Shown here one piece after another: positions 8,407 to 16,142 of a stretch of 64,000 nt of DNA. The position numbers and the translations under genes were made by a program. The notes under the pieces were generated by a model. It worked only from the letters and a program-made list of their open reading frames with translations. It was not told the origin of the DNA and ran no database searches. Position 1 is the first letter of the stretch; each line of letters opens with the position of its first letter. The DNA comes from Streptomyces maremycinicus (GTDB lineage Bacteria; Actinomycetota; Actinomycetes; Streptomycetales; Streptomycetaceae), in contig NZ_BBYG01000015.1 in NCBI RefSeq assembly GCF_001184025.1, forward strand, positions 124,001 through 188,000, written 5' to 3'.

Positions 8407-8530
8407 GACGCCGCCGGGCGCGCCGGACGTCCGCCGGGCGTGGTGACCGGCCGTACTCCCCTGGAAGTACGCCCCGCCCCGAGGCCCTCGACGACCCTCG
8501 CGGCCCGGCCCGCGCCGACCGCCATCGTGA

Positions 8531-8584
8531 ACGACTGACCGACTGACCGGCTGACGGACTGACCGGCTGACCGACCGACTGACC
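8531..8584. repeat. Degenerate tetranucleotide tandem repeat
   Basis: About 54 bases built from four-base units alternating CTGA with CCGA, CCGG or CGGA, so an eight-base CTGACCGR period is also visible. It sits between the histidine kinase promoter and the 3' end of the tetR gene. No coding sense is apparent. Confidence 0.8.
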
Positions 8585-8654
8585 GCATGGTCGGCGACGG
8601 GTCACGTGGTTCCGGCCGGGACGGGTATGCGCGTGCCCCGATCGGCGGCGCGCC

Positions 8655-9350
8655 CTAGCGGAGTCCCACCTCCTGGGCGAGGCGGGTGACCGCGAACCGG
8701 AAGAACGGTTCGCGCTCCTCCACCACCCGGTTGAACTGCCCGAACAGCTCGAACCCGACCAGCCCGAACAGCTGGGCCCAGGCCGCCACGAGCGCCGCGA
8801 CGGCCCCCGGCGGAAGGTCGGGGGCGAGGTCGGCCCCGAGCCGGACCGCCTCGGGCACCAGCTCGTCCGTCAGGAGCGGCACCTCCAGCGCGTGGCCCTG
8901 GTGCGCGTCCCGCACGATGCCGATGAGGAGCAGGCCGACGCGGGCGGCGGCCGGGACGGTCGTCTGGGGCGCGCTGTAGCCGGGCACCGGCGAGCCGTAG
9001 ATCAGCGCGTACTCCTGCGGATGCGCCAGCGCCCAGGCGCGCACCGCCTCACCGACCGCCACCCAGCGTTCGACGGGTGCGGCGCCGGCGTCCGTGACCC
9101 TCGCGTGCGCCGATTCGGCGGCCTCGCCGAGGGAGTCGTAGGCGTCGATGATGAGGGCGGTGAGCAGGTCGTCGCGGCTCGGGAAGTAGCGGTACAGCGC
9201 GGAGGAGACCATGCCGAGCTCACGGGCCACGGCTCGCAGCGAGAGCCTGGCCGCGCCCTCGGACGCGAGCTGTCTGCGGGCCTCCTCCTTGATGGCGGCG
9301 GTGACTTCGATCCTGGCGCGGGCGCGTGCCCCTCGAACGATGCTGCTCAT
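8655..9350 (-). CDS. TetR family regulator with WHG-type C-terminal domain
   Basis: A 231-residue regulator. The N-terminal helix-turn-helix is GAARLSLRAVARELGMVSSALYRYFPSRDDLLTALI (about 33-68). The ligand domain begins PVERWVAVGEAVRAWALAHPQEYALIYGSPVPGYSAP, a signature of the WHG/TetR_C_33 group. It is divergent from an F420-type reductase gene and two near-identical palindromes lie between them. The ATG at 9350 has GACACT seven bases upstream, suggesting a leaderless message. Confidence 0.92.
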   Translation of the reverse strand: MSSIVRGARARARIEVTAAIKEEARRQLASEGAARLSLRAVARELGMVSSALYRYFPSRDDLLTALIIDAYDSLGEAAESAHARVTDAGAAPVERWVAVGEAVRAWALAHPQEYALIYGSPVPGYSAPQTTVPAAARVGLLLIGIVRDAHQGHALEVPLLTDELVPEAVRLGADLAPDLPPGAVAALVAAWAQLFGLVGFELFGQFNRVVEEREPFFRFAVTRLAQEVGLR

Positions 9351-9357
9351 ACGTACC

Positions 9358-9363
9358 AGTGTC
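9358..9363 (-). promoter_or_regulatory. -10-like element of tetR gene
   Basis: GACACT on the minus strand ends seven bases before the ATG at 9350. No convincing -35 is present. Confidence 0.4.
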
Positions 9364-9411
9364 CCACGAAAGCAGAGCACCGCACCCAAGAGGAATCGGC
9401 GCACAAAAAAG

Positions 9412-9477
9412 AGAGCACTGCTCTTGCTATGGAGCAGCTGTCTGCGGCAGACTTCTCTCAAGCGAGAGCAGTGCTCA
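9412..9477 (+). promoter_or_regulatory. Twin TetR operators and promoter of the F420-type reductase
   Basis: Two palindromes, AGAGCA-C-TGCTCT (9412-9424, perfect) and GAGCA-G-TGCTC (9466-9476, perfect), have centres 53 bases apart, about five helical turns. Between them is a plausible promoter, TTGCTA (9424-9429), 18 bases, CAGACT (9448-9453). The first palindrome abuts the -35 and the second lies just past the start of transcription, a layout expected for repression of the reductase gene. Confidence 0.72.
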
Positions 9478-9584
9478 CACTTTTCGCACCGCACCGCGCC
9501 GCACCGCACGATCCCGCGTCGCCCAGCACCACCCGGCATAACCCCATTCCGTCTCGTCCCGGTTCTCTTCAGGAGGCAGCAGCC

Positions 9585-10040
9585 ATGTCCACCCACGTGC
9601 AGAAGCCCGGCTGGTTCACCGTCAACGTCTTCAACCGCGCCGTGGCCTGGCTGACCCGCCGGGGTCTGAGCGTGTGGGGATCCCGGGTGCTGGCGGTCCG
9701 CGGCCGCAAGAGCGGCGAATGGCGGAGCACCCCCGTCAACCTGCTGACCGTGGACGGCCGGCAGTACCTCGTCGCACCGCGCGGCCACGTCCAGTGGACG
9801 CACAACATGCGGGCGGCGGGCGGGGGCGAGCTGCGCCTCGGCAAGAACGTGGAGGAGTTCGCGGCGGTCGAGGTCGCCGACGACGACAAGACGCCGTTGC
9901 TGCGTGCCTATCTCAAGCGCTGGAAGGCCGAGGTCGGCGCCTTCTTCAACGGGGTGGGTCCGGACTCCCCGGACGCCGAGCTGCGCCGGATCGCGCCTGA
10001 CCACCCGGTGTTCCGGATCACCGTCACGAACCGACGGTGA
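9585..10040 (+). CDS. Nitroreductase/quinone reductase family (DDN, F420-type) protein
   Basis: A 151-residue split-beta-barrel protein of the deazaflavin-dependent nitroreductase family. It carries LAVRGRKSGEWRSTPVNLLTVDGRQYLVAPRGHVQWTHNMRAAG, the strand-loop signature used for F420 binding in mycobacterial Ddn. AGGAGG at 9571-9576 gives a good ribosome binding site and decides the ATG. Predicted substrates are quinones or nitro compounds. The divergent TetR and twin operators suggest induction by such a compound. Confidence 0.88.
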   Translation: MSTHVQKPGWFTVNVFNRAVAWLTRRGLSVWGSRVLAVRGRKSGEWRSTPVNLLTVDGRQYLVAPRGHVQWTHNMRAAGGGELRLGKNVEEFAAVEVADDDKTPLLRAYLKRWKAEVGAFFNGVGPDSPDAELRRIAPDHPVFRITVTNRR

Positions 10041-10076
10041 TCCGTGCCCCTCGGGTCGGGGGGGGCAGGGGCAGGG

Positions 10077-11348
10077 TCAGGAGCCGCTCTCCTCGGCCAC
10101 CGGCTCGGCCGTGGCCGCCTGCCGCCGGTCCACCGCGCTCAGTGCCCGCTGGGCCATCGGGTGGGAGCGGATGAGCTCCCCCAGGGTCGTCCGGCCGCGG
10201 GTGATGTCGGTGAACGCCCGCCAGGCGGGGCGGACACCGGTGAGGGCGGCGTGGAACAGTCCGGGGCGGCGCTCGAAGAGCGTGAGCAGCCGCTTGCCGA
10301 CGCTCATCTCCACGCCGAGGCCGGCCTTGATGGCGAAGGCGTAGTTCAGGGCCTGCCGACGGGCGTCCACCGCGTCGTGCGCCTCGGAGATGCGCACCGC
10401 CCACTCGCCGGCGAGCCGGCCCGAGCGCAGGGCGAAGGAGATGCCCTCGCGGGTCCACGGCTCCAGCAGCCCCGCCGCGTCACCGCACACGACGACCCGG
10501 CCGCGTGACAGCGGGGAGTCGTCGGCCCGGCAGCGGGTCAGATGGCCGGAGGAGATGCTCGGCTCGAAACCGGCGAGGCCGAGCCGCCCGATGAAGTCCT
10601 CGAGGTAGCGCTTGGTCGCCGCGCCCTCGCCGCGCGCCGAGATGACACCGACCGTCAGCGTGTCGCCCTTGGGGAACACCCAGCCGTAGCTGCCGGGCAT
10701 CGGACCCCAGTCGATGAGGACGCGGCCCTTCCAGTCCTCGGCGACCGTCTCCGGCACCGGGATCTCCGCCTCCAGACCGAGATCCACCTGGTCGAGCTTC
10801 ACCCCGACATGAGCCCCTATGCGGCTCGCGCTGCCGTCCGCGCCGACCACCGCGCGCGCCAGGAGCGTCTCGCCGCCCTGGAGGACGACCGCGACCGTGC
10901 GCCGGTCCGGCACCGCCGAGCCGTGCTGCTCGACCCGCTGCACGGTGACGCCGGTGCGCAGCTCGGCGCCCGCCTTCTGGGCGTGCTCGACGAGCTGGTG
11001 GTCGAACTCCGGCCGGTTGATCAGCCCGAACAGCATCTGCCGGGAGCGCCGGGTGCGGGTGAAGCGCCCGTTGTTCGAGAAGGTCACCGCGTGCACCCGG
11101 TCGCGGAAGGGGAGTTCGAAGCCGGGTGGCAGCGCGTCACGGGAGGGGCCGATGATGCCGCCGCCGCACGTCTTGTAGCGGGGCAGCTCCGCCTTCTCCA
11201 GCAACAGCACCCGCCGTCCCGTGACCGCCGCCGCGTAGGCGGCCGAAGCCCCTGCGGGGCCCGCGCCCACCACGACGACGTCCCACACCTGCCGCGCGTC
11301 GTCCGCCGAAGAGTTCTCGTCGTCCGCCGGAGAGTTCTCGCTGCTCAC
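10077..11348 (-). CDS. Geranylgeranyl reductase family FAD-dependent oxidoreductase
   Basis: A 423-residue flavoprotein. The N-terminal dinucleotide-binding motif is VVVVGAGPAGASAAYAAAVTG (about 25-45), followed by LPRYKTCGGGI, and a second FAD motif VVVCGDAAGLLEPWTREGISFALRSG. These match the GGR/DsrE-like group of isoprenoid or menaquinone-chain reductases. A Ser/Asp/Glu-rich extension precedes the FAD domain. The GTG start is preceded by AGGAG and TAGACC elements. Likely substrates are isoprenoid double bonds in quinone or lipid precursors; this is inferred. Confidence 0.9.
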   Translation of the reverse strand: MSSENSPADDENSSADDARQVWDVVVVGAGPAGASAAYAAAVTGRRVLLLEKAELPRYKTCGGGIIGPSRDALPPGFELPFRDRVHAVTFSNNGRFTRTRRSRQMLFGLINRPEFDHQLVEHAQKAGAELRTGVTVQRVEQHGSAVPDRRTVAVVLQGGETLLARAVVGADGSASRIGAHVGVKLDQVDLGLEAEIPVPETVAEDWKGRVLIDWGPMPGSYGWVFPKGDTLTVGVISARGEGAATKRYLEDFIGRLGLAGFEPSISSGHLTRCRADDSPLSRGRVVVCGDAAGLLEPWTREGISFALRSGRLAGEWAVRISEAHDAVDARRQALNYAFAIKAGLGVEMSVGKRLLTLFERRPGLFHAALTGVRPAWRAFTDITRGRTTLGELIRSHPMAQRALSAVDRRQAATAEPVAEESGS

Positions 11349-11541
11349 GATGGTCTACTGCTCCTGATCAAGCCGCTTGCCGCACCTGTCCCCCGCATCC
11401 TACGGCGGAGATCGCCACGGTCCGCTGTGGGAGGATCGGCGGCGTGCGCGTCCCACATCCTGGCGGGCGCGTACGCTCGCACGGTCACCCGTACGGACCA
11501 GTACACACCAGTACAACGTCGCACCTACAAGGAGCGTGCCC

Positions 11542-12897
11542 ATGTCGTCGAATCCGGTCGCCGAGACCGTCGCCTCGCTGCTGCCCAGGGCACGGGCGGA
11601 GCTCACCGAGCTGGTGGCCTTCAAGTCGGTGGCGGACTTCGACCACTTCCCCAAGAGCGAGAGCGAGGCCGCCGCGAACTGGATCGCGGACGCGCTGCGC
11701 GCCGAGGGCTTCCAGGACGTGGCCCTGCTCGACACCCCCGACGGCACGCAGTCGGTGTACGGATGTCTGCCGGGCCCCGCCGGTGCCCGGACGGTCCTTC
11801 TCTACGCCCACTACGACGTGCAGCCGCCGCTGGACGAGGCGGGCTGGGCCTCCCCGCCGTTCGAGCTGACGGAGCGGGACGGCCGCTGGTACGGCCGCGG
11901 CAGCGCCGACTGCAAGGGCGGCGTGATCATGCACCTGCTCGCGCTGCGCGCTCTGAAGGCGAACGGAGGCGTCCCGGTCGCCGTGAAGGTGATCGTGGAG
12001 GGCTCCGAGGAGCAGGGCACCGGCGGTCTGGAGCGGTACGCCGAAGAACACCCCGACCTGCTGGCGGCCGACACCATCGTCATCGGGGACGCGGGCAACT
12101 TCCGCAGGGGTCTGCCGACCGTCACCTCCACCCTGCGCGGTATGACCATGGTGCGGGTCCAGGTCGACACGCTCGAAGGCAATCTGCACTCCGGCCAGTT
12201 CGGCGGGGCCGCGCCGGACGCGCTGGCCGCGCTGATCCGGGTGCTGGACTCGCTGCGCGCCGAGGACGGCTCCACGACCGTCGACGGCCTCACCGACGAC
12301 GCGCGCTGGGAAGGCCTCCAGTACGACGAGGCGCAGTTCCGCCAGGACGCCAAGGTCCTGGACGGTGTCGGTCTGATCGGCTCCGGCACGGTCTCCGACC
12401 GTATCTGGGCCCGCCCCGCCGTCACCGTCCTGGGCATCGACTGCCCGCCGGTCCTCGGCGCCACCCCGTCCGTGCAGGCGGGTGCCCGTGCGCTGGTCAG
12501 CCTCCGGGTGCCGCCGGGCGTGGACGCGGCCGAGGCGACGAAGCTGCTCCAGGCCCACCTGGAGGCCCACACGCCGTGGGGCGCGCGGGTGAGCACCGAA
12601 CAGGTCGGTCAGGGCCAGGCGTTCAGCGCCGACACCTCCAGCCCGGCGTACGCGGCGATGGCCGACGCGATGTCGGTCGCCTACCCCGGTCAGGACATGC
12701 AGTACGCGGGTCAGGGTGGTTCCATCCCGCTGTGCAACACCCTGGCCTCGCTCTACCCGAAGGCGGAGATCCTCCTCATCGGCCTGAGCGAGCCGGAGGC
12801 GCAGATCCACGCGGTCAACGAGAGCGTGTCTCCTCAGGAGTTGGAGCGCCTGTCGGTGGCGGAAGCCCTGTTCCTGCGCAACTACGCGGCCGGCTGA
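11542..12897 (+). CDS. M20 family dipeptidase/metallopeptidase
   Basis: A 451-residue cytoplasmic zinc peptidase. Metal and catalytic residues are visible: H90 and D92 in LLYAHYDVQPP, D123 in GRGSADCKGG, the E156-E157 pair in VEGSEEQGTGG, D183 in IGDAGN and a C-terminal His in EAQIHAVNES. The insertion between the catalytic halves (about 200-320) is the dimerisation domain. AAGGAG lies about ten bases before the ATG. Family members cleave dipeptides or related amides. Confidence 0.94.
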   Translation: MSSNPVAETVASLLPRARAELTELVAFKSVADFDHFPKSESEAAANWIADALRAEGFQDVALLDTPDGTQSVYGCLPGPAGARTVLLYAHYDVQPPLDEAGWASPPFELTERDGRWYGRGSADCKGGVIMHLLALRALKANGGVPVAVKVIVEGSEEQGTGGLERYAEEHPDLLAADTIVIGDAGNFRRGLPTVTSTLRGMTMVRVQVDTLEGNLHSGQFGGAAPDALAALIRVLDSLRAEDGSTTVDGLTDDARWEGLQYDEAQFRQDAKVLDGVGLIGSGTVSDRIWARPAVTVLGIDCPPVLGATPSVQAGARALVSLRVPPGVDAAEATKLLQAHLEAHTPWGARVSTEQVGQGQAFSADTSSPAYAAMADAMSVAYPGQDMQYAGQGGSIPLCNTLASLYPKAEILLIGLSEPEAQIHAVNESVSPQELERLSVAEALFLRNYAAG

Positions 12898-12916
12898 GCC
12901 GCGATCGCCGTCACCG

Positions 12917-12945
12917 GAGGGCCTCACCCACCGGGCGGGGCCCTC
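12917..12945. terminator. Hairpin terminator after dipeptidase
   Basis: GAGGGCC (12917) pairs with GGCCCTC (12939-12945), with inner CCC/GGG pairing around a short loop. It lies between the dipeptidase stop and the 3' end of the convergent kinase-Nudix gene, so it could serve both strands. There is no U tract, as usual in Streptomyces. Confidence 0.6.
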
Positions 12946-13034
12946 TCGGCGTGTCCGGTCGGCCGACGCGGTGGACTCCCGGGAACACGGCCGGTGTCGG
13001 AGGACCCGAAGTACCCTCGCGCGCTGCCGAGCGC

Positions 13035-14081
13035 TCACTCGGTCGTCGGTACGCCCGCCTCCAGATACAGCGCCGCTCCGCGCTCGCGAGCTCGTAGCGC
13101 CCAGCGCAGCCGCTCGTAGCGGACCGGCGGCAGGAGACCGGCCGCCTCCTCCTCCGTGACGAAGCGCCAGGCCCGCAGCTCGGGGCCGGGCAGCAGCAGC
13201 CCCGCGACCGCGGTGGCGTCGAGGCGTCCGCCGTCGAAGAGGAGGCGCAGTCCCCCGTAGGCGGGGGGCGTCGGCCGTTCCCAGTCGACGACCAGGAGGC
13301 GGGGCAGGTCGTCGAGCCGGATCCCGGTCTCCTCCAGGACCTCGCGCACGCCCGCGCGCGCGGGCGCCTCGCCGGGCTCCACCACTCCGCCGGGGAACTC
13401 CCAGCCGGGCTTGTACGTCGGGTCGACGAGCAGTACCCGGTCGCGCTCGTCGAAGAGGAGCACCCCGGCGGCCACCGTCTCGGCGGTGGGCTCGGGCGTC
13501 TGCACGATGTCGCACACGGCCACGGCGCCGCTGCCCACGGCCTCGGCTATCCGGGCGGCCGTCTGCCGCGGGGTGAGGACTCCGTTGTCGACGGGGTGGG
13601 CGTCGGCGGTGAGCCAGGAGGCGAGGGCCACGTGGTACGGCTCGATGTGGTCGTACGACCACTGGCGGATCCGTATCTCGCCGTCGGGGAGGTCCGGGGG
13701 GACCTCGCGGGCGGCTATTCGCTCGCGCAGGATCGTTTCCCCCGGGGCGAGGAGCACATGCCGGACGGGGATCCGGCGGGCGGCGAGACCGCCGAAGATC
13801 TCGTCGCGGTACTCCTGGCGCAGCAGGGTCATGGGGACGACGAGGGTGCCGCCCAGCTCGGCGAGCAGCGCGGCCGCCGTGTCGATCACGAGCCGTCGCC
13901 AGATCGGCAGGTCCTGGAAGTCGCCGGCCTCGGCGAGACGTTTGGGCGGCAGCAGGTACGGAAGTGCTCCGCCGATGACCTCGGGGTCGAAGAGCGTGCT
14001 GTTCGGGATCAGGTCGATCAATTCCCGTGCGGTGGTGGTCTTCCCCGCACCGAACGCGCCGTTGATCCAGACGACGGTCAC
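13035..14081 (-). CDS. Fusion of TmrB-like P-loop kinase and Nudix hydrolase
   Basis: A 348-residue two-domain protein. Residues 1-180 form a P-loop NTPase with a Walker A at 8-16 (GAFGAGKTT) followed by TARELID, as in TmrB/AAA_33 ATP-binding proteins. Residues about 203-340 are a Nudix domain with a complete box at 232-254: G232, E238, R246-E247, E250-E251, G253. A GGGGGA-type ribosome binding site precedes the ATG. The fusion suggests paired handling of a nucleotide or nucleotide sugar; substrate unknown. Confidence 0.88.
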   Translation of the reverse strand: MTVVWINGAFGAGKTTTARELIDLIPNSTLFDPEVIGGALPYLLPPKRLAEAGDFQDLPIWRRLVIDTAAALLAELGGTLVVPMTLLRQEYRDEIFGGLAARRIPVRHVLLAPGETILRERIAAREVPPDLPDGEIRIRQWSYDHIEPYHVALASWLTADAHPVDNGVLTPRQTAARIAEAVGSGAVAVCDIVQTPEPTAETVAAGVLLFDERDRVLLVDPTYKPGWEFPGGVVEPGEAPARAGVREVLEETGIRLDDLPRLLVVDWERPTPPAYGGLRLLFDGGRLDATAVAGLLLPGPELRAWRFVTEEEAAGLLPPVRYERLRWALRARERGAALYLEAGVPTTE

Positions 14082-14220
14082 ATGTCCCCCTCTTCTGTTG
14101 GCCCCCTGTGGCTTGCCCGCTCCACCCTGCCACGGAAACCAGTTCCCGTTGAGGGCGCACGGACGCCGTGGCGTCGGCCCCCTCGCGGTGGGGTGCCCGC
14201 GCCACGGCGTCCGTGGCCCT

Positions 14221-14330
14221 GGACCGGTCCGATCCGTTCCGATCCGATTCGGTCCGGTTCGGTTCGGTCAGATCCGGTCCGATGGGGTTCGGTTCGAACC
14301 GGTCCGAACCGGTCCGATCCGTTCGGTCAG
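14221..14330. repeat. Degenerate pentanucleotide repeat, about 22 units
   Basis: The whole 110 bases can be cut into five-base units of the type GATCC, GGTCC, GGTTC and GAACC with few interruptions. It lies between the kinase-Nudix start and the stop of the small secreted-peptide gene. Short inverted complementarity (GGTTCGAACC) means it could also fold. Confidence 0.8.
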
Positions 14331-14521
14331 TGGTCCTGCCCCAGGGCGTCCTCGTCGATGGCCAGGCTGTCGCTGGCGATGGTGTGGTCGAGCGTGCTGA
14401 GGGTGTCGCCCACGTTCAGTCCTTCGAGGTCCGCACCGCCGAGGCCGTGCGAGGGGGAGATCGCCGCGACGACGAAGCCGGTGGCGAGGGAGGCGATGGC
14501 GAGCATGCTGCGCTTCTTCAT
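14327..14521 (-). CDS. Small secreted peptide, unknown function
   Basis: A 64-residue product with a classic signal peptide (MKKRSMLAIASLATGFVVAA) and a short mature part, ISPSHGLGGADLEGLNVG then Asp/Ser/Thr-rich residues. The start at MKK is preferred because the longer in-frame extension has no codon bias. No ribosome binding site is obvious. I recall similar short exported Streptomyces peptides but cannot name a family. Cleavage would leave a mature acidic peptide of about 40 residues. Confidence 0.6.
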   Translation of the reverse strand: MKKRSMLAIASLATGFVVAAISPSHGLGGADLEGLNVGDTLSTLDHTIASDSLAIDEDALGQDH

Positions 14522-14609
14522 GCGGGGATCAACGCCGCCGACGGGGGCGGGGTCACGCGTCACCCGCGGGATCCACGCGCACGATCGACCGTCACGCGGC
14601 GAGAACGCC

Positions 14610-14759
14610 GTGGTCACCGACGGTTCGAAGGAGCTTCGCCATGCCCTGTGGTCGGCCGCGGGGCGCCCGGACGGCCTGTCCGAGGCGCTGTGGCGGACCG
14701 TGGGCAGGTGGGGCGACCGGGACACGGCCTGCGCCGTCGGGGGCCGGGGGGATGGTGTC
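14610..14759 (+). pseudogene. Possible gene remnant broken by a 22-bp repeat
   Basis: From a GTG, about 45 codons with Streptomyces codon bias read VVTDGSKELRHALWSAAGRP, then a region ending DRDTACAV. The frame then runs into four 22-bp repeats whose length is not a multiple of three. Another frame after the repeats also looks weakly coding. This suggests, without proof, a small gene disrupted by repeat expansion. No family is recognised. The rest of the 430-base gap between the secreted peptide and the kinase gene holds nothing else recognisable. Confidence 0.25.
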
Positions 14760-14847
14760 CCGGACCGGCACGGACGGTGTCCCGGACCGGCACGGACGGT
14801 GTCCCGGACCGGCACGGACGGTGTCCCGGACCGGCACGGACGGTGTC
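14760..14847. repeat. Four perfect 22-bp tandem repeats
   Basis: The unit CCGGACCGGCACGGACGGTG plus TC is repeated four times without a mismatch, and a partial copy precedes it. Perfect identity points to recent expansion or selection. It is GC-rich with internal CCGG symmetry and lies in a non-coding or broken-coding gap. Confidence 0.9.
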
Positions 14848-14955
14848 CCCGCCCTCCGGCGGCGGTCCCGCGAGGCCGTCCCCGCCTGGAGCGGCTGGGC
14901 GGCCGGAACGTTCCTTCCGGGACAACCGCGGCCCCCGTCGCCACCGCCGTCGGTG

Positions 14956-15909
14956 TCAGACCCCCGCCGCCGTGGCCCCCGCGCTCGCCTCCAGGGCCGC
15001 CGCGGCCGCTCCCACCAGGCCCGCGTCCGTGCCCATCTGCGCGGGCGTCACCGTCAGGCGCTGGACGAAGGAGAGGGTGGCGTAGTCGCGGAGCGCCCGG
15101 CGCAGCGGGGCGAAGAGCACCTCGCCCGCCTTGCCGACGCCCCCGCCGATCACCGCGATGTCGATCTCGACCAGGGTCGCGGTGGCCGCGATACCTGCGG
15201 CCAGGGCCTGGGCGGCCCGTTCGAAGGAGGCCACGGCGACCGGATCGCCCGCGCGGGCGGCGGCGGCCACCGCGGCGGCGGAGGCGTCACCGTCGGGGCC
15301 GGCCGTCCAGCCCTTCTCCAGGGCCCGGCGGGCGATGTTGGGGCCGCTGGCGATGCGCTCCACACAGCCGCGCGCGCCGCACGGGCACGGGTCTCCGTCG
15401 AGTTCGACGCTGATGTGGCCGATGTGGCCGGCGTTGCCGGTGGGGCCGGGGTGCAGTCGGCCGCCCAGGACCAGACCGCCGCCCACGCCGGTCGAGACCA
15501 CCATGCACAGCGCGTTGTCGTGGCCGCGGGCGGCGCCCTGCCAGTGTTCGGCCGCCGTGATGGCCACGCCGTCGCCGATGAGCTGGACCGGGAGGTTCCC
15601 CGTCGCCGCCCGGACCCGGTCGACCAGCGGGAAGTCACGCCAGCCGGGCACGTTCACCGGGCTGACCGTACCCGCCGAGGCGTCCACCGGCCCCGCGCTG
15701 CCGATGCCGACCGCCCGGACGCGCCCCCACAGCGGAGCCGCGGTCAGCTCCGCCAGCGTCTCCTCGACGGCCCGCATGACGGTGTCGCCGTGCTCCTGGG
15801 CGGGCGTGGGGCGCTGAGCGCGGGCCAGGATCGTGCCGTCGCCGTCCACCAGCGCTCCGGCGATCTTGGTGCCGCCGATGTCGAGCGCGGCCACGAGGTC
15901 GGTGTACAT
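14956..15909 (-). CDS. ROK family glucokinase / sugar kinase
   Basis: A 317-residue cytoplasmic kinase that phosphorylates glucose or a related hexose. It shows the ATP motif ALDIGGTK (8-15), catalytic Asp113 in QLIGDGVAIT, the ROK signature GNAGHIGHISV (159-168) and the zinc-binding CPCGARGC (175-182). The ATG at 15909 is chosen because homology begins there, with a GGGAG ribosome binding site upstream. It is divergent from a LacI-type repressor, so sugar-dependent control is likely. Confidence 0.93.
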   Translation of the reverse strand: MYTDLVAALDIGGTKIAGALVDGDGTILARAQRPTPAQEHGDTVMRAVEETLAELTAAPLWGRVRAVGIGSAGPVDASAGTVSPVNVPGWRDFPLVDRVRAATGNLPVQLIGDGVAITAAEHWQGAARGHDNALCMVVSTGVGGGLVLGGRLHPGPTGNAGHIGHISVELDGDPCPCGARGCVERIASGPNIARRALEKGWTAGPDGDASAAAVAAAARAGDPVAVASFERAAQALAAGIAATATLVEIDIAVIGGGVGKAGEVLFAPLRRALRDYATLSFVQRLTVTPAQMGTDAGLVGAAAAALEASAGATAAGV

Positions 15910-16004
15910 CAGTCTGGTTTCTCCCGGTCCACCATGAAAAGGGCTGGCCGGTCCAGCGATTGGGGGACGCGGGCCGGAAGTGCGGTGGACAGTGTCTCCC
16001 GCAC

Positions 16005-16031
16005 TTGACAACGTTGTCCAGGCTCTATGCT
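16005..16031 (+). promoter_or_regulatory. LacI-family operator over the lacI promoter
   Basis: A perfect 12-base palindrome, GACAACGTTGTC (16007-16018), with central CG typical of LacI/GalR operators, overlaps a TTGACA -35 (16005-16010). TATGCT (16026-16031) follows after a short 15-base spacer. It sits between the lacI-type gene and the divergent ROK kinase, so one site could serve autoregulation and kinase control. Confidence 0.75.
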
Positions 16032-16142
16032 CGACGCCACATCCTCATACACACCCTGGGACCCTCGCACCCCCGTGCGCAACATCTCGCGGACGGAGTG
16101 CAGGGCCGACCTCCCGTGGACGACAGGACAGGACACAGCATC

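Noticed and set aside
14760..14847. CRISPR array
   Set aside because: The four copies are directly adjacent without spacers, so it is a simple tandem repeat.
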